This document shows positions 35,036 through 43,097 of a DNA stretch of 64,000 nt, one piece after another (the stretch's first letter is position 1; each line of letters opens with the position of its first letter). Made by a program: the position numbers and the translations under genes. The notes under the pieces were generated by a model. It made no database searches. It saw only the letters and a list, made by a program, of their open reading frames with translations, and was not told the origin of the DNA. Origin of the DNA: G965197005 sp965197005. Its GTDB lineage: Bacteria; Pseudomonadota; Gammaproteobacteria; Pseudomonadales; Oceanobacteraceae. The DNA is taken from assembly GCA_965197005.1 (NCBI GenBank), contig OZ239982.1:2294001-2358000 (forward strand). Reading direction: 5' to 3'.

Positions 35036-36436
35036 CTAAGGTTTTTTAACCAGCTCTAACTTACGGATAACATGCGCATAAGAAGACACAAACAAATTGC
35101 CCTGTGCATCTTGGGCAATACCATCTGGAGCGCTAAATGCGGCATTTATCCCTATGCCATCAGTAACAGCGCTTGTGCCACTACCTGCAAGAGTGGATAC
35201 TTTTTCATTGTTTAAATCAATACGGCGTATGCGGTTAGTGTATCTACCTACTAGGTATAAAAACTGCCCAGATTTAGAGGCAATTATTTGATTTAAACCA
35301 GGATTAAACTGCGCCACTGAAAAATTGCCATCGACAAAGCCACTGCCTGCGGTTGTGGTTAATGCTGTTTTGGGTTTTGGTTGGGCAGTGCTGGTTAAAT
35401 CCACCTGATACAGTTTGTAATCTGATTGAGGAATATAATACAGGCTTTTTTTATCTGCACTTAAACCCATAGATACATTTCCACTGCCAGTAGCAATGAT
35501 ATTTTGCACGCGGGCAGTTGCACTTGTGCCACTATTAATACTGATTTTACGGATAAGCTGATTATCATAATCCAATACATACAGAGCATTGTCGCCATCA
35601 TAGACCATGCCATTTATATCCCCAAAGCGAGCATCAGCACCTGTGGTGGTATTGCTGGTAAAGTTTGTAGGCACATTACCACTTGTACCACACAGCCCTG
35701 CCAGCGTGGTGACCACCGCCTGTGGGGTAATTTTACGCACGCACTGATTATCACCCACATACAGGTTATCATCTTTATCCACGGCAATGGTCCAAGGGTC
35801 GTTAAAACTTGCAACTGCCCCTGTGCCATCGTTCGTGCCACTTGCGCCACCTGCATTACCTGCAAATAGGCTGACAACGCCTTGTGGGGTGATTTTACGA
35901 ATTTGATTGTTAGAATAATCAGCAATAAAGAAATTACCCTTACTGTCAAAGACCATGTGGGTAGGGCCACTAAATTTAGCACTTAGCCTGCTACCGTTTG
36001 TATTACCAGAAGAGCCTTTAATACCTGCATAGGTGCTGACTTTGGCGGCACCCGCTACGCATTTTAGCTGTATGGCAATATCTGTATTGGTAAACGTCCC
36101 TTTGCCTTGCTCTATATAACAAAACTGCCCAAAACCCTCAGGTTGCTGTGCTACTTTAATATCATAATCACTGCCCTTGGCAATTTTATTACTGATATCC
36201 AAGGTGCTGGCGGTGGTTTTAGCAATGGCAAAAGGGGTATTATCCGCACCACTTGCCACATTTTTTAGCATTAGGCCGCTACTTTTAATGCCACCGCTAA
36301 TAAGTAAGCTCAAATTGAGTTTGCTATCGGCATCATCACTGCCGCCACCGCCACCGCAGGCAACTAATGACAAAGCAGTTAAGCCAATAAGCAGGCTCTG
36401 TTTAAAGGTTAAGGATTGTGGTTTAAATCTGTGCAT
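35036..36436 (-). CDS. NHL-repeat lipoprotein, secreted beta-propeller
   Basis: 466 aa from the ATG at 36436 (MHRFKPQSLTFKQSLL), chosen because AAAGGAG lies 8 bp upstream and a signal peptide follows at once. A longer frame to 36550 has no such support. A lipobox LVAC is followed by a Gly run (GGGGG) and an acidic stretch. About 150-460 holds several NHL-type blades, such as GPTHMVFDSKGNFFIADYSN with NQIRKITPQGVVSLFAG, and YVGDNQCVRKITPQ, typical of a six-bladed propeller. Repeated Thr/Gly-rich segments (AGGASGTNDGTGAVASF) separate them. Likely anchored to the outer membrane. Function unknown. It stands alone between repeat arrays. Confidence 0.88.
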   Translation of the reverse strand: MHRFKPQSLTFKQSLLIGLTALSLVACGGGGGSDDADSKLNLSLLISGGIKSSGLMLKNVASGADNTPFAIAKTTASTLDISNKIAKGSDYDIKVAQQPEGFGQFCYIEQGKGTFTNTDIAIQLKCVAGAAKVSTYAGIKGSSGNTNGSRLSAKFSGPTHMVFDSKGNFFIADYSNNQIRKITPQGVVSLFAGNAGGASGTNDGTGAVASFNDPWTIAVDKDDNLYVGDNQCVRKITPQAVVTTLAGLCGTSGNVPTNFTSNTTTGADARFGDINGMVYDGDNALYVLDYDNQLIRKISINSGTSATARVQNIIATGSGNVSMGLSADKKSLYYIPQSDYKLYQVDLTSTAQPKPKTALTTTAGSGFVDGNFSVAQFNPGLNQIIASKSGQFLYLVGRYTNRIRRIDLNNEKVSTLAGSGTSAVTDGIGINAAFSAPDGIAQDAQGNLFVSSYAHVIRKLELVKKP

Positions 36437-36715
36437 AAAATGCTCCTTTTGAGAAAACGAATTAAATTTAAAAGAGGTCGCCAACGGCAGTTGACGTTTT
36501 GGGTTGGTAAATACCAAAGCCAATAGCGCAAGCGTTGCTTTTAAACACAACCAACTTGGATAGGGCTAAAGAAAAAGGGAATACATGGCGTACGGCTAAA
36601 TTAAATAAAGAATATTTAACGCCTAGAATAAAAGTATGAATAAAGTAAGATGGAACAATGGCAAAAAAGCGCAGACGGCATAATAGCCTGTTAGAAAGGC
36701 AAAGACCTAAACAAA
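36437..36715. other. Intergenic region upstream of the lipoprotein gene
   Basis: 279 bp between the lipoprotein start and the octamer array. I see no ORF with a ribosome site, no clear promoter hexamers and no repeat here. It presumably holds the lipoprotein promoter. Confidence 0.4.
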
Positions 36716-36915
36716 TGGATAGCTGGATAGCTGGATAGCTGGATAGCTGGATAGCTGGATAGCTGGATAGCTGGATAGCTGGATAGCTGGATAGCTGGAT
36801 AGCTGGATAGCTGGATAGCTGGATAGCTGGATAGCTGGATAGCTGGATAGCTGGATAGCTGGATAGCTGGATAGCTGGATAGCTGGATAGCTGGATAGCT
36901 GGATAGCTGGATAGC
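36716..36915. repeat. Perfect octamer tandem array, TGGATAGC x 25
   Basis: 200 bp of TGGATAGC with no interruption seen. A unit of 8 bp is not a multiple of 3, yet the minus strand has no stop in any phase, giving an eight-residue repeat (QLSSYPAI) within an ORF from 36972 to 36691. The plus strand has TAG in every third phase. The length of this array should vary between strains by slippage. Confidence 0.97.
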
Positions 36916-37082
36916 GTATTTTATCATCACTCCATTCCTTTTCAAGTTATTATTTGTAATAAAATCAAACACTTATTTTTTTGCTTCAAACAAGTTACAC
37001 ACTGTAACAAAAGGGGTTTTTAAAGTCAATGTTTTAATTAAAAAAATAGGTAACTAACCTGACCTTTAATCCCTGACTCCTG

Positions 37083-37306
37083 CCCAGCACCATGCAAAGC
37101 ATGGTTCTGTCCTCTGTCCTCTGACCTCTGCCCAGCACCATGCGGAGCATGGGGCTGGGTAAATCCTCTGTCCTCTGTCCTCTGTCCTCTGTCCTCTGAC
37201 CCCTGACCCCTGACCCCTGACCCCTGACTCCTGACTCCTGCCCAGCACCATGCAAAGCATGGTTCTGTCCTCTGTCCTCTGTCCTCTGTCCTCTGATTCC
37301 TGACCT
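37083..37306. repeat. Second heptamer array with three hairpin elements
   Basis: Same family as 34721-34973. Hairpin cores sit at 37083-37104, 37131-37159 and 37241-37262. The middle copy is complete (ends GGGGCTGGG). The outer two have lost the right outer arm and run into TTCTGTCC. Between them are GTCCTCT units and a run of TGACCCC units (37197-37227). The array ends at the stop codon of the AAA/PD-(D/E)XK gene. Confidence 0.92.
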
Positions 37307-38848
37307 CTAATCCCTGACCGCCTCCCATTTAAACTCGGTAATATTACGCGCTTGCTCGTCAAAATTAATGCCCACTAAATAAATATTACTGCCCTCGTTT
37401 AAATAACGGTGGTGGTATTGGTTGGCTTTGATTTGTGCCAGCGCATTTTCTGTGCCGACTTTAAATTCAAAGATATAACGGTTGTTGTTGATTAAAATGC
37501 TCATGTCCAACCTGCCTTTATTGGTGCTTTGCTCAGTTGAGACAGGCACGCCCATAGAGCAAAGGTAGATATAAATAACGCTGGCATAAAAGCCCTCGTA
37601 GGCAGGTAGGTTGTTGTTGGTGAAGTTTTCATAGGGAATTGAGGCAAACATGGCTTCAAGGGCTTGTTTAAAGTCATCGGGCTTGCCTGCAAATAAAGCA
37701 CGAAAGCCACTTTGCTGATGCGTCACACGCTCGCTTGGGCTGGCTAAAAACAAATCTAAAATCGCCCCATTTAAACTTAATCTTATTTCTTTATTGGGTA
37801 TGGTTAAAGAATATAAGCTGCCGCCTAAAGGGTTGGGTATGACTTTATCTATGGTCAAATAGCCTGATTGCAATAACAACACTTCTAAGTTGATGTTGTC
37901 TATATCAAAGCTGTCTAAAATTTCTTCGCCTACCTGTACATCATCTAACTTGGGTAGGTAATAGTTGTTTTTTTTAATCAGCTCAATTAAGAAAGTCGGC
38001 GTGCCAGTGCTAAACCAATAGTTTTTATAAATATGTTGTTCATCGCAAAACAGTAAAATATCAAAGGGGTTATAGACCTTATCTTGTAAGAAGTTGTAGC
38101 CGTTATACCAGAGTTTAAGCTCGGCTAAATCCACCCCTTGTAAAAAGGGTTTAAAACTGGTTTCAATATCGTTTTGGGTATAACCGCAGATGTTCCCAAA
38201 GCGAGCGTCTAAAGAAATATCACGCAAATTGTTTAACCCTGAAAACAACGAGACTTTAGAGAATTTACTGACCCCTGTGATAAATACAAATTTAATATGC
38301 TGGTCATTGTCTTTAATGACACTATAAAAACCTCGTAGCATATCTCGGGCGTAGTTTGCCATGTCTTTGTTGGTGATGTTATCTAGCAAGGGTTTGTCGT
38401 ATTCGTCGATTAATATCACAACCCTTTGTTGGTATTTTTGCTGGGTATCTTCTATAAGCTGATTAAAACTATGCGAGGCATCTATGTCCGTATCTATCTT
38501 TATACCTAAGCGTTTGCCATTGCTTTTAAGCATCAACATAAGAGCTTGTTCTAGGGTTTTGGGTGTGGACATTTTGCCTGAAAAGCTGATATGAATAACG
38601 GGGTAAGGTACGTCAAAGTTGTGTTTATTTTCTATAAAAAGCCCCTTAAATAGCTCTTTTCTACCCTCAAAAATGCTTTTTAAGGTGTCTAAAAACAGGC
38701 TTTTACCAAAGCGGCGAGGACGGGCTAAAAAAACGTATTTATAGGCATTGATTAAGTCATAGGCAATTTGAGTTTTGTCTATGTATAGGAGGTTGTCTTC
38801 TCGTATTTCACTTAGCGTTTGTATGCCGATGGGGAGTTTTTGTGTCAT
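37307..38848 (-). CDS. AAA-ATPase-like / PD-(D/E)XK nuclease domain protein
   Basis: 513 aa. The N-terminal AAA-ATPase-like domain (PF09820 type, about 1-205) starts LPIGIQTLSEIREDNLLYID and has the P-loop-like LARPRRFGKSLFLDTLKSIF and Walker B VVILIDEYDKPLL. The C-terminal PD-(D/E)XK domain (PF08011 type, about 400-510) has STNKGRLDMSILINNN and YIFEFKVGTENALAQI (D and ExK). Such proteins are often multicopy in aquatic Gammaproteobacteria and Bacteroidetes, and their biological role is unsettled. A defence or mobile function is only suspected. The last residues and the TAG come from the adjoining repeat. AGGA lies 8 bp before the ATG. Confidence 0.92.
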   Translation of the reverse strand: MTQKLPIGIQTLSEIREDNLLYIDKTQIAYDLINAYKYVFLARPRRFGKSLFLDTLKSIFEGRKELFKGLFIENKHNFDVPYPVIHISFSGKMSTPKTLEQALMLMLKSNGKRLGIKIDTDIDASHSFNQLIEDTQQKYQQRVVILIDEYDKPLLDNITNKDMANYARDMLRGFYSVIKDNDQHIKFVFITGVSKFSKVSLFSGLNNLRDISLDARFGNICGYTQNDIETSFKPFLQGVDLAELKLWYNGYNFLQDKVYNPFDILLFCDEQHIYKNYWFSTGTPTFLIELIKKNNYYLPKLDDVQVGEEILDSFDIDNINLEVLLLQSGYLTIDKVIPNPLGGSLYSLTIPNKEIRLSLNGAILDLFLASPSERVTHQQSGFRALFAGKPDDFKQALEAMFASIPYENFTNNNLPAYEGFYASVIYIYLCSMGVPVSTEQSTNKGRLDMSILINNNRYIFEFKVGTENALAQIKANQYHHRYLNEGSNIYLVGINFDEQARNITEFKWEAVRD

Positions 38849-38860
38849 AACCGTTTCCTG

Positions 38861-38957
38861 CCGTTGGGTTTAAAGAGTATACAAACAATGCAAGGCTGAG
38901 TAAAACCTCTGTCCTCTGAATCCGTTAGATTTAAAAGTACATACAAACATTGCACGG
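38861..38957. repeat. Imperfect 36-bp duplication flanking a degenerate repeat fragment
   Basis: Two similar segments (38861-38896 and 38922-38957, both CCGTTxGxTTTAAA...ATACAAACA(A/T)TGCA) flank a 25-bp fragment, GAGTAAAACCTCTGTCCTCTG plus a few bases, that matches the 3' part of the hairpin/heptamer element. It lies upstream of the AAA/PD-(D/E)XK start, in its promoter region. Confidence 0.7.
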
Positions 38958-38986
38958 TTTTGATGTGTGTTGGCTTTTTTGTATCG

Positions 38987-39913
38987 CTAGTTTTTTATAT
39001 TGGCAATGCCAAATGGAATATGCACCATGGGAATGTTGTCTGTTTGTGCTTGTAGGTGACTTTTTTGGTCATCAAAAAAGATGTGGGGCTTGAGTGTTGA
39101 GAGTATTCTTTGTTTGTTCATACCACCTAAGAAAAAGACCTGATTGGCACTTACACCCCAGCTTTCTAATGTGTTAACAACTCGCTCATGAGCAGGGGCA
39201 TTGCGTGCAGTGACGATGGCGGTGGTTAAAATTCTTTGATACTGGCTGTCTTTTTCTATCGCTTCTTCTTCTAATTTTTGTAAGTTTGCTAATTTTGTAA
39301 ATAAATCTGCTAAAGGGCCGGGTTTAAGTGGAATGTCTTGATGGCTGATTTCATGTTGCCTAAAGTCTTCAAGGGTGCCATTTTTATAGACACTTTCTGC
39401 TTCATCATCTGCAATGACACCATCAAAATCAAATGCAATGCGCAGTTCTGGTTGTTGGTCATCTATTATCTTTGAGGGTAAGACAGCGCCACTTGGATAG
39501 CCTGCATTTATGGCATTTTGTACATCTTCGGTGTTGGCTGATAAAAATAAGGAGGCGTTAAATGCGGGTATATATTCATAAGGTGAAACGCCTTCCATAA
39601 AAGCAGCACGGGTAATATCAAGTTGATAATGTGCAATAGAACGAAAAACACGTTGCCCTGTGGTTGCAGAGTTACGAGATAGGAGTACCACTTCTACGGG
39701 GTTTTCGTCTGTAAAGTGCTGATTAAGTTTTAAAAAGCGTTTGATAAAGGGGAATGCCACACCTGTTTTTAAGATGGTATCTAGGTTTTCTTCTTGGAAT
39801 TTTTTATATTCTTTAGGTCCTTTTTCTTCAAATATGGCATGAGATTCGGTTAAATCAAACAGCGCACTGGAAGAGACGGCAATAACCAGTTTTTTTTCTA
39901 TTGGGTATGACAT
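38987..39913 (-). CDS. 5'-nucleotidase (cytosolic NT5C1-like family)
   Basis: 308 aa from the ATG at 39913 (MSYPIEKKLVIAVSSS) with AGGA upstream. A longer start 13 codons earlier lacks support. The family (PF06189) hydrolyses nucleoside monophosphates. Motifs seen are KKLVIAVSSSALFDLTESH at the N-terminus, VVLLSRNSATTGQRVFRSI (about 85-103), AFNASLFLSA, the HAD-like DFDGVIADDEAESVYKNG (about 175) and FFDDQKSHLQAQ near the end. It is divergent from the thi operon, sharing about 218 bp of upstream DNA. Confidence 0.93.
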   Translation of the reverse strand: MSYPIEKKLVIAVSSSALFDLTESHAIFEEKGPKEYKKFQEENLDTILKTGVAFPFIKRFLKLNQHFTDENPVEVVLLSRNSATTGQRVFRSIAHYQLDITRAAFMEGVSPYEYIPAFNASLFLSANTEDVQNAINAGYPSGAVLPSKIIDDQQPELRIAFDFDGVIADDEAESVYKNGTLEDFRQHEISHQDIPLKPGPLADLFTKLANLQKLEEEAIEKDSQYQRILTTAIVTARNAPAHERVVNTLESWGVSANQVFFLGGMNKQRILSTLKPHIFFDDQKSHLQAQTDNIPMVHIPFGIANIKN

Positions 39914-39960
39914 TTTTAATCCTGTTAAATAAGACTCGTGCAAGTAAAGCATATTTTAGC

Positions 39961-39988
39961 TTGTATTACCGTATAAAAACATTATGAT
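39961..39988 (+). promoter_or_regulatory. Candidate promoter of the thi operon
   Basis: TTGTAT (39961-39966), 16-bp spacer, TATGAT (39983-39988). A start near 39995 would place the riboswitch at the very 5' end of the mRNA. The -35 matches only 3 of 6. Confidence 0.4.
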
Positions 39989-39994
39989 AAAGCT

Positions 39995-40063
39995 CACACA
40001 GGGGCGCCTTTGGCTGAGAAGAACCCTTTGAACCTGATGCGGTTAATGCCGCCGTAGGGAGTG
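39995..40063 (+). ncRNA. TPP (THI-box) riboswitch
   Basis: All core elements of the thiamine pyrophosphate aptamer occur in order: GGGGCGCC, GGCTGAGA, ACCCTTTGAACCTGAT, GCGGTTAATGCCGC and CGTAGGGAGTG. P1 pairs CAC with GTG. The aptamer lies 68 bp upstream of thiM. No terminator hairpin with a T run is visible, and a GAGG ribosome site precedes thiM, so control is probably at translation initiation. Confidence 0.97.
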
Positions 40064-40131
40064 GATGCCTTATACAATAGGCTAATGACCCTCCCTTTTT
40101 ATATTAATTATCATGTTTAAAAGAGGTCGTT

Positions 40132-40932
40132 ATGAGTATAAGTTCAGAAGAAATAATCCAAGTTGTTCAAACACTTAAGCAAAAAAATCCGTTAACCCAT
40201 AATATTACTAACTATGTTGCTATGAATACGGCGGCTAATGTATTGCTTGCAGCAGGCAGCTCTCCTGCAATGGTGCATGCTATTGAGGAAGCGCCTGACT
40301 TTGTATCACTCTGTGCGGCTTTGAGTATTAATATTGGTACCTTATCAACGCCTTGGGCAGAGAGTATGCTAGCTACGGCTAAGGTTGCAAATGCACAACA
40401 CATTCCTTGGGTATTAGATCCTGTGGCGGTGGGGGCAACGGCCTTTCGGCAGCGTATTTGCCAGCAGCTTTTGCAGTACAATCCAACGGTCATTCGTGGT
40501 AATGCTTCAGAGATTATTGCGTTAAGTGGTAGCGCATCTCAATCTAAAGGGGCAGATTCTGGTGATGAGGTTGCCCAAGCAATAGATGCGGCTAAGTCGC
40601 TTTGTGACTACGCTAAGGTGGTGGTCGTTACTGGTGAGATAGATTACATAACTGATGGCAAACAAGCGGTACATATTGCTAATGGTCATGCCCTTATGCC
40701 AAAGGTAACGGCGTTAGGTTGCGCTCTTAGTGCGTTGCTTGCCAGCTTTATTGGTGCTGAATCTGAAACTTTTAAAGCGGTTGTAGCGGCACTTTGTTAT
40801 TACGGCATAGCAGGTGAAATTGCGGCGCAACATGCACAGGGTTCAGGGAGTTTTTATGTGCATTTTTTAGATGCTTTAGGCAGTGTTGATGCGCCAGATA
40901 TTATACAAAGAGCAAGGGTGCAATCAATATGA
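40132..40932 (+). CDS. thiM: Hydroxyethylthiazole kinase
   Basis: 266 aa. It phosphorylates salvaged hydroxyethylthiazole. Motifs are NPLTHNITNYVAMNTAANVL (about 20), GSSPAMVHA, WVLDPVAVGA (about 95), IRGNASEIIAL (about 125), VVVTGEIDYITDG and the anion-hole/Cys region VTALGCALSALLASF (about 190). First gene after the TPP riboswitch. Its last codons overlap thiE by 4 nt (ATGA). Confidence 0.97.
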   Translation: MSISSEEIIQVVQTLKQKNPLTHNITNYVAMNTAANVLLAAGSSPAMVHAIEEAPDFVSLCAALSINIGTLSTPWAESMLATAKVANAQHIPWVLDPVAVGATAFRQRICQQLLQYNPTVIRGNASEIIALSGSASQSKGADSGDEVAQAIDAAKSLCDYAKVVVVTGEIDYITDGKQAVHIANGHALMPKVTALGCALSALLASFIGAESETFKAVVAALCYYGIAGEIAAQHAQGSGSFYVHFLDALGSVDAPDIIQRARVQSI

Positions 40933-41558
40933 AATCGAGCAAACAGCTTGCTTTATATTTGGTAACTGATCCAATTATGTGCGCCCAAAGAGGTTTGGTT
41001 GATACGGTTTTACAAGCCATTGAGGGGGGCGTAACTCTTGTGCAGTTAAGAGATAAATATGCCTCTGATGATGAGTTATATCATATTGCTTGTGAGTTAA
41101 AGGAGGCAGTTGATGGACGTGTGCCTTTGTTAATGAATGATCATGTACAACTGGCTAAAAAAGCAGGTTTAGATGGCGCACATATAGGGCAAAGTGATAT
41201 GAGCGTAACGCAGGCAAGGCAAATATTAGGTGATGATGCTTGGCTTGGTTTATCTGTCAATACACTGGCAGAGGCAATGGCTTTAGATAGTGCAAAAATA
41301 GATTATTTGGGGCTTGGGCCTGTGTTTGCGACCGCTACTAAACAAAATCATGCGCCACCTATTGGTATTCAAGGTGTGGCGCAATTGGCAAAGTGTAGTC
41401 ATTTACCAAATGTTGCGATAGGCGGCATTAAGGCAGAACATGCACCAGCATTAAAACAGACAGGTATTGTGGGTATTTGTGCGGTTTCTGCTATTTGTGC
41501 GGCAAGCCAGCCCAAGCAGGCTGCTCAAGCACTGTATCAGGCTTTTGTTAATGCTTAA
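40929..41558 (+). CDS. thiE: Thiamine-phosphate synthase
   Basis: 209 aa. It joins HMP-PP and thiazole phosphate to thiamine phosphate. TIM barrel with YLVTDPIMCAQRG, GGVTLVQLRDK (about 35), LLMNDHVQLAKKAGLDG, HIGQSDMS, GLGPVFATATKQNHAPPIG and AIGGIKAEHAP. It overlaps thiM by 4 nt, so the kinase and synthase are translationally coupled. Confidence 0.97.
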   Translation: MKSSKQLALYLVTDPIMCAQRGLVDTVLQAIEGGVTLVQLRDKYASDDELYHIACELKEAVDGRVPLLMNDHVQLAKKAGLDGAHIGQSDMSVTQARQILGDDAWLGLSVNTLAEAMALDSAKIDYLGLGPVFATATKQNHAPPIGIQGVAQLAKCSHLPNVAIGGIKAEHAPALKQTGIVGICAVSAICAASQPKQAAQALYQAFVNA

Positions 41559-41572
41559 TATAGGAGGCAATA

Positions 41573-42358
41573 ATGATTAAAAATATTTTAACTATAGCAG
41601 GCTCTGATTGTTCAGGTGGCGCAGGCATTCAGGCTGATATTAAAGCCATTTGTGCCAATGGTGGTTATGCCATGAGTGTTATTACTGCAATTACGGCGCA
41701 AAATACGCAAGGCGTTAAGCAGGTGACGCTGCTTAATAAAGAAATCATTGCAGCGCAAATTCATGCTATTTTTGCAGATATTCAAGTTGATGCAATTAAA
41801 ATTGGTATGTTAGGTAGTGCAGAGCTGACTCAAACCGTTGCCGATACCTTAAAAAATTATGAGTTAAAGAACATTGTGTTAGACCCTGTTATGGTTGCTA
41901 AAAGTGGCGATAGGTTGTTAGCTGAAGATGCCATTTGTGCGCTCAAAGAGGTACTGCTACCAATGGTGCATGTGCTCACACCTAATTTGCCAGAGGCGGG
42001 TGAATTACTTGGTGTTGCTGAGGCAACAACCCGTGCAGAAATGTGTCTGCAAGCCCAACAGTTTAAACAAACAGTGCTCTTAAAAGGTGGGCATTTGCAT
42101 GCAGATAGTTCGCCTGATTTGCTTTGGCATAACGGGCAGGCACACTGGTTTGAGACTGAGCGTATTACAACTAACAATACCCATGGCACGGGTTGTAGTT
42201 TATCGTCTACCCTAGCTACCAAATTGGCATATACCGATGATTTACCACTGGCATGCCAGCAAAGCAAAGATTATTTAAGCCAAGCAATTAACCATGCAAG
42301 TAAATTACAAGTTGGTCATGGTCATGGCCCTGTTCATCATTTTCACCAATACTACTAA
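41573..42358 (+). CDS. thiD: HMP / HMP-phosphate kinase
   Basis: 261 aa. It phosphorylates hydroxymethylpyrimidine twice to HMP-PP for ThiE. It has the ribokinase fold with LTIAGSDCSGGAGIQADIKA at the N-terminus, TAITAQNTQGV (about 40), VLDPVMVAKSGD (about 105), LTPNLPEAGELLG and NTHGTGCSLSS (about 210, anion hole). AGGAGG precedes the ATG. Confidence 0.97.
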   Translation: MIKNILTIAGSDCSGGAGIQADIKAICANGGYAMSVITAITAQNTQGVKQVTLLNKEIIAAQIHAIFADIQVDAIKIGMLGSAELTQTVADTLKNYELKNIVLDPVMVAKSGDRLLAEDAICALKEVLLPMVHVLTPNLPEAGELLGVAEATTRAEMCLQAQQFKQTVLLKGGHLHADSSPDLLWHNGQAHWFETERITTNNTHGTGCSLSSTLATKLAYTDDLPLACQQSKDYLSQAINHASKLQVGHGHGPVHHFHQYY

Positions 42359-42372
42359 ATGAGGATAATTAA

Positions 42373-43071
42373 ATGTCACACCCTTACGGCAATGCATGTG
42401 CTGCATTTAATCAGTCTTGCCCACAGGTATGGCAAGATTATACAACGCATCAATTTGTTCAGCAGATTGCAGCTGGCAATTTACCTAAAAACGCTTTTTA
42501 TCATTACCTAGTACAGGATTATTTATACCTAGTTGAATATGCCAAAGCATGGGCATTGGGCGTTGTCAAAGCGGATACCCCAGAAGAAATGAGTTATTGC
42601 AGTCAGGCGGTTGACGGTTTGGTTAATATGGAACTTAAGCTGCATTTACAGTTATGCGCTCAAGAGGGAATTGATAAAGCCCACATTCTTAATAGCCAAG
42701 CAGATTTAGAGATGCTTGCTTATACACGCTATCTACTTGCAGAAGGACATAATGCTGGCTTTTTAGATTTACTGGCAATTGTTGCTCCCTGTGCTTTTGG
42801 CTATGGCGAAATTGGGCTTAAACTAGGCCAGCAAAAACCCGTTGCCAATAATCCATATCAAATGTGGATTGATACTTATGCAGGTGCAGAGTATCAAGAT
42901 TTTTGCCATACGTTTGGTGCGTTTTTTGAGCAGGCATTGGTTGCTCGTTTGGGCAAGAATTATATGCAAACACCTATGTGGCAAACACTTTGTAAGAAAT
43001 ACCGTATTGCCAGTCAGTTAGAAATTGCATTTTGGCAAATGGGGGTTCGTGGTCAATATTACTGGACATAG
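42373..43071 (+). CDS. tenA: TenA, aminopyrimidine aminohydrolase (thiaminase II)
   Basis: 232 aa. It hydrolyses aminomethyl-pyrimidine, a breakdown product of thiamine, to HMP. The all-helical TenA fold has YLVQDYLYLVEYAKAWALG (Asp49, Tyr52), the catalytic Cys140 in APCAFGYGEIG and Glu217 in SQLEIAFWQ. AGGA lies before the ATG. Last gene of thiM-thiE-thiD-tenA, so the operon can rebuild thiamine phosphate from salvaged halves. Confidence 0.95.
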   Translation: MSHPYGNACAAFNQSCPQVWQDYTTHQFVQQIAAGNLPKNAFYHYLVQDYLYLVEYAKAWALGVVKADTPEEMSYCSQAVDGLVNMELKLHLQLCAQEGIDKAHILNSQADLEMLAYTRYLLAEGHNAGFLDLLAIVAPCAFGYGEIGLKLGQQKPVANNPYQMWIDTYAGAEYQDFCHTFGAFFEQALVARLGKNYMQTPMWQTLCKKYRIASQLEIAFWQMGVRGQYYWT

Positions 43072-43097
43072 CTGTTTTTTAAGTGCGACTAACAATA

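Noticed and set aside
36691..36972. 93-aa minus-strand ORF over the octamer array annotated as a gene
   Set aside because: No ribosome site or family resemblance. It is kept only as an observation, since the array is open in all phases.
37307..38848. AAA/PD-(D/E)XK protein as a defence system
   Set aside because: There is no linked methylase, toxin or other defence gene within several kb, and the family occurs in many copies in some bacteria without known function. Not enough to claim a defence role.
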